DNA from: Hypsibius dujardini
Taxonomy: Eukaryota > Tardigrada > Eutardigrada > Parachela > Hypsibiidae
Direction: 5' to 3'
Assembly (NCBI GenBank): GCA_001579985.1
Contig: LRSR01005130.1
Location: 1 to 20,275, forward strand
DNA length: 20,275 bases
The notes under the pieces are model-generated. The model had not been told where the DNA came from, searched no databases, and was given only the letters and a program-made list of their open reading frames with translations. Below are positions 18,321 through 20,275 of the stretch, one piece after another. Positions within the stretch are counted from its first letter, which is position 1; each line of letters opens with the position of its first letter. A program made the translations under genes and the position numbers.

Positions 18321-18855
18321 AATCGATCGACTGATTGTTTACGTTTTTACAAGTGAGCTTCGCTATTGTGTTTGCCCGTTGGCAAGTTTTTGGCCAACCT
18401 AACTGAAACTTTTATTTCATACTCACAATAACGTACTGGTTCCGCATAAAATTTTGGATCTTTTAATTTCGTCGCCCATTGTTTTTTAAAAACAGATTTT
18501 CAATCATTTCAGCATGCCCCTCGTACAAGCTTTCTATTGATGAATGAATATGGGAAGTTCAAAGCATTCAAAAATCGTCCAAATTTAATGGGAAAACTTA
18601 AGTATTTGAAAATATTTTGATATTCCCGGGGGTTGGAAATCAGACCCCACAAGTTTCAAAATGATCACGGACAAGAGACCGAAGTTTGGGTTCTATCTGG
18701 ACAAAAATGTATTTTGCCCTTTGGCCACCCTCTTGCCCCACCATGAGAGACTCTGGCTCCGACTTGCAAGAACCCTAAACGAGCCTCTGCTTATCCCGAG
18801 AGGGTTCCCGAAAAAAGAAAATCTAACACAGCGACGCTCGTGTAAATGCGTGACA
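18321..18855. other. Non-coding stretch, nothing supported
   Basis: No open frame with splice signals or recognisable motif on either strand; the long plus frame from 18661 runs into the hairpin element and is not convincing. Gene B exons were specifically looked for here and not found. Confidence 0.4.
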
Positions 18856-19040
18856 CATACCAAGCAAACGCTATGGGTTGAATCACTACTTGGGTTGAAT
18901 CGGTCGGGAGGCGGAGGGAGCCGCAGGCGGTGTGTGTATTGCTGCATGAGTGTTGTTTACAATTTACACTCGTGGCGCCCTCCGCCACCCGACCGATTCA
19001 ACCCAAGTAGTGATTCGACCCATAACGTTTGCCTGGTATG
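18856..19040. mobile_element. Long hairpin element with 63-bp arms
   Basis: Arms 18856-18918 and 18978-19040 are reverse complements at 59 of 63 positions, with a 59-base loop; weaker pairing continues into the loop. No target duplication or coding. This high arm identity suggests a recent foldback/MITE insertion or a selected RNA hairpin. Confidence 0.85.
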
Positions 19041-19387
19041 CCATAAAATTATATTATTTGCGTACACTTTATTCACTACAAATTATGTTTTTTTTTACCC
19101 AAAATATATGTCTTTTGAAATAATGTTTCTGATCGAACGACAGTGCAAGGGCGCCCCCAGGGGACTTGTTTGGGCTCCCCCGGTAATCGAAACACGCCCT
19201 TATCTTCTACAGATTTACTGTAGTTTATTTCAAATCCACAAATCCGCTGACTGAAAAATCGGGACTTGTTCAGAGTGGTTAAAATTGTTTTGCCATCAAG
19301 AGTCCTTCCGCTAAAGCTATGGCCGTACAAACAATAATTGGGCCAAGTACTCTAACCAGACCGATATAGCCGGATCATGCACTCAAC

Positions 19388-19704
19388 CTTACTCGTACAC
19401 AACGGGAAGTCTGTTGGAGGAAGCTCCGACAGATTCAACGTCGGCGGCCTCTTCAAGGAAAACTGTGACTGTCCGCGCGGTTTTGCCTTTAAAATTCGCT
19501 CGAGATAACTGATCAGCGACTTCTTGCATTCCTCATACGCTCCGCAGGTTTCCCACGGTTTCCTCCGCAAAGTCAGTCGCATCTTCGGCTGTTCTGACAG
19601 CGATGATCCTCCAGAGGGTGAGTTCTGGCTTTGGAACAGAGAAGTGGTCGAAAAAGGAATGTTGCCTGCAATGTCCCGCCCATTCCGTGCCCTTTCCATG
19701 GCAT
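19388..19704 (-). CDS. Gene B exon 2: Cys domain
   Basis: Acceptor TTTTCTAG|AT completes Asp54 and keeps frame for 105 codons. It starts with a Ser/Asn-rich stretch absent from gene A. Two donors compete: AAG|GTTGAG (phase 0, as in gene A) and ACGA|GTAAGG (phase 1, closer to consensus). Confidence 0.62.
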
Positions 19705-20243
19705 CTAGAAAATTTTATCGCAGTTTCGAAACAATCTGCCTCCTCTGCTGGCAAAATAATCACTTTTAGGGTCTTCGAAGTTTCAAAAATTATTTAATTT
19801 TAAAAAGTATATGATCTTTCCTCCTTAAAAGTGAAAACGTCAATTTTGTTTGCCGTCAGTTGTTTTTTAGCTCATCGGACTAGATAATGAGCAAAACCTT
19901 CTCACTAATGTAAAATAAAAAGACTCTTAAAAACGTTTTAGGGCTCTATGTCATCGGAAGTCTGAAAACTTGAGCTCTTCGAACGCTATTTAATTTTGAA
20001 AAAATATAATGCTTATTCCTTAAATTTAGAATGTTTATCGTGTTTTTTTTTAGTTTTTTAGGGTAACTTTTTGCGACTCAAACCTAGAAGGAAGGCTTTC
20101 GGCTGCAGACGAGGCCTGATCGCCGGTCGATCCTTCCCGAAGCTCGAATACAGTCGCAGGGCAAATCCATCTGTTCTCTCCGTAGTCCAGCAAAAAATTA
20201 ACACAACCCAAACCAATGACCATACATGTCCGTGACCTCCCAT
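19388..20243 (-). CDS. Gene B: paralogue of gene A, first two exons (3' part not found)
   Basis: Exons 20243-20084 and 19704-19388 join in phase 1, giving 159 residues, open at the 3' end through donor AAG|GTTGAG. Residues 1-25 form a signal peptide (LVWVVLIFCW core). DGFALRLYSS follows, matching DGFALRLYNS of gene A at the same place. Exon 2 has W104-x2-C107-x5-C113-K-x2-LISYLERI, the same pattern as gene A. The first intron is in phase 1 in both genes. Exon 2 is longer and ends with RPPTLNLSELPPTDF, which may correspond to gene A exon 3 without the intron. No PAN-coding exons were found between here and 12950, so the gene is either interrupted, truncated, or has exons I cannot recognise. 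Only 32 bases of upstream flank are in the window. Confidence 0.65.
19776..20045. repeat. Two diverged direct copies within gene B intron 1
   Basis: TTCGAA followed by TATTTAATTTTxAAAAxTATA and a CCTTAAA motif occurs at about 19776-19835 and 19977-20030. Similarity is moderate and AT-rich, so shared descent is not certain. Confidence 0.35.
20084..20243 (-). CDS. Gene B exon 1: signal peptide
   Basis: ATG at 20243; 53 codons plus one base to CTAG|GTTTGA. Hydrophobic core then TERTDGFALRLY. Same phase and nearly the same length as gene A exon 1 (52 codons plus one). Confidence 0.7.
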
Positions 20244-20275
20244 GTCTTAAACATACGAATGCCCGAAGAAAACGA

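Noticed and set aside
18661-19254. 197-codon plus-strand frame
   Set aside because: It runs through the hairpin element with mirrored peptide on the other strand; no coding signal.
19076-19330. Minus-strand frame after TTTTTCAG reading QRICGFEINY, as a gene B exon
   Set aside because: No PAN pattern and only poor donors; phase with gene B exon 2 cannot be fixed.

Overview
The window looks like nuclear DNA of a multicellular animal, most likely an invertebrate. Evidence: coding pieces are split by GT-AG introns with T-rich TTTTCAG-type 3' ends, two secreted proteins belong to one family and one of them carries PAN/apple modules, and non-coding DNA is rich in small inverted-repeat transposons and microsatellites. 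I cannot name the species. No rRNA, tRNA, CRISPR array or prokaryotic operon was seen.

Layout. (1) 496-4301, plus strand: a three-exon gene for a 495-residue protein I do not recognise. Both introns have ends complementary to each other. (2) 12164-6140, minus strand: gene A, five phase-compatible exons, a 325-residue secreted protein with a signal peptide, a small N-terminal Cys domain and two PAN-like modules; an AATAAA signal lies just past its stop. Its long introns hold a degenerate ~34-bp tandem array and a 33-bp minisatellite. (3) 15640/15954-17297, plus strand: gene C, a compact gene for a ~212-residue four-transmembrane protein with claudin/PMP22-like topology; every confident intron is phase 0. 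(4) 20243-19388, minus strand: first two exons of gene B, a paralogue of gene A. Its later exons were not found, and a mariner fossil and gene C lie downstream in its direction of transcription.

The spaces between genes hold transposon debris: an inverted pair of LTR-retrotransposon gag fragments (5430-5985), a pogo/Tigger-like element with TA target duplications (13331-13771), a foldback element (14026-14170), a decayed mariner transposase (17885-18320) and a 63-bp-arm hairpin element (18856-19040). There are also two (TCTG)n arrays and several short duplications.

The least expected signal is in the first gene. Intron 1 has an 18-nt perfect inverted repeat immediately inside its two splice sites, and intron 2 has an unrelated, slightly gapped one in the same place. 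This could reflect introns born from inverted-repeat transposons (introner-like) or RNA pairing that brings the splice sites together. Gene functions beyond domain level are not determined here.
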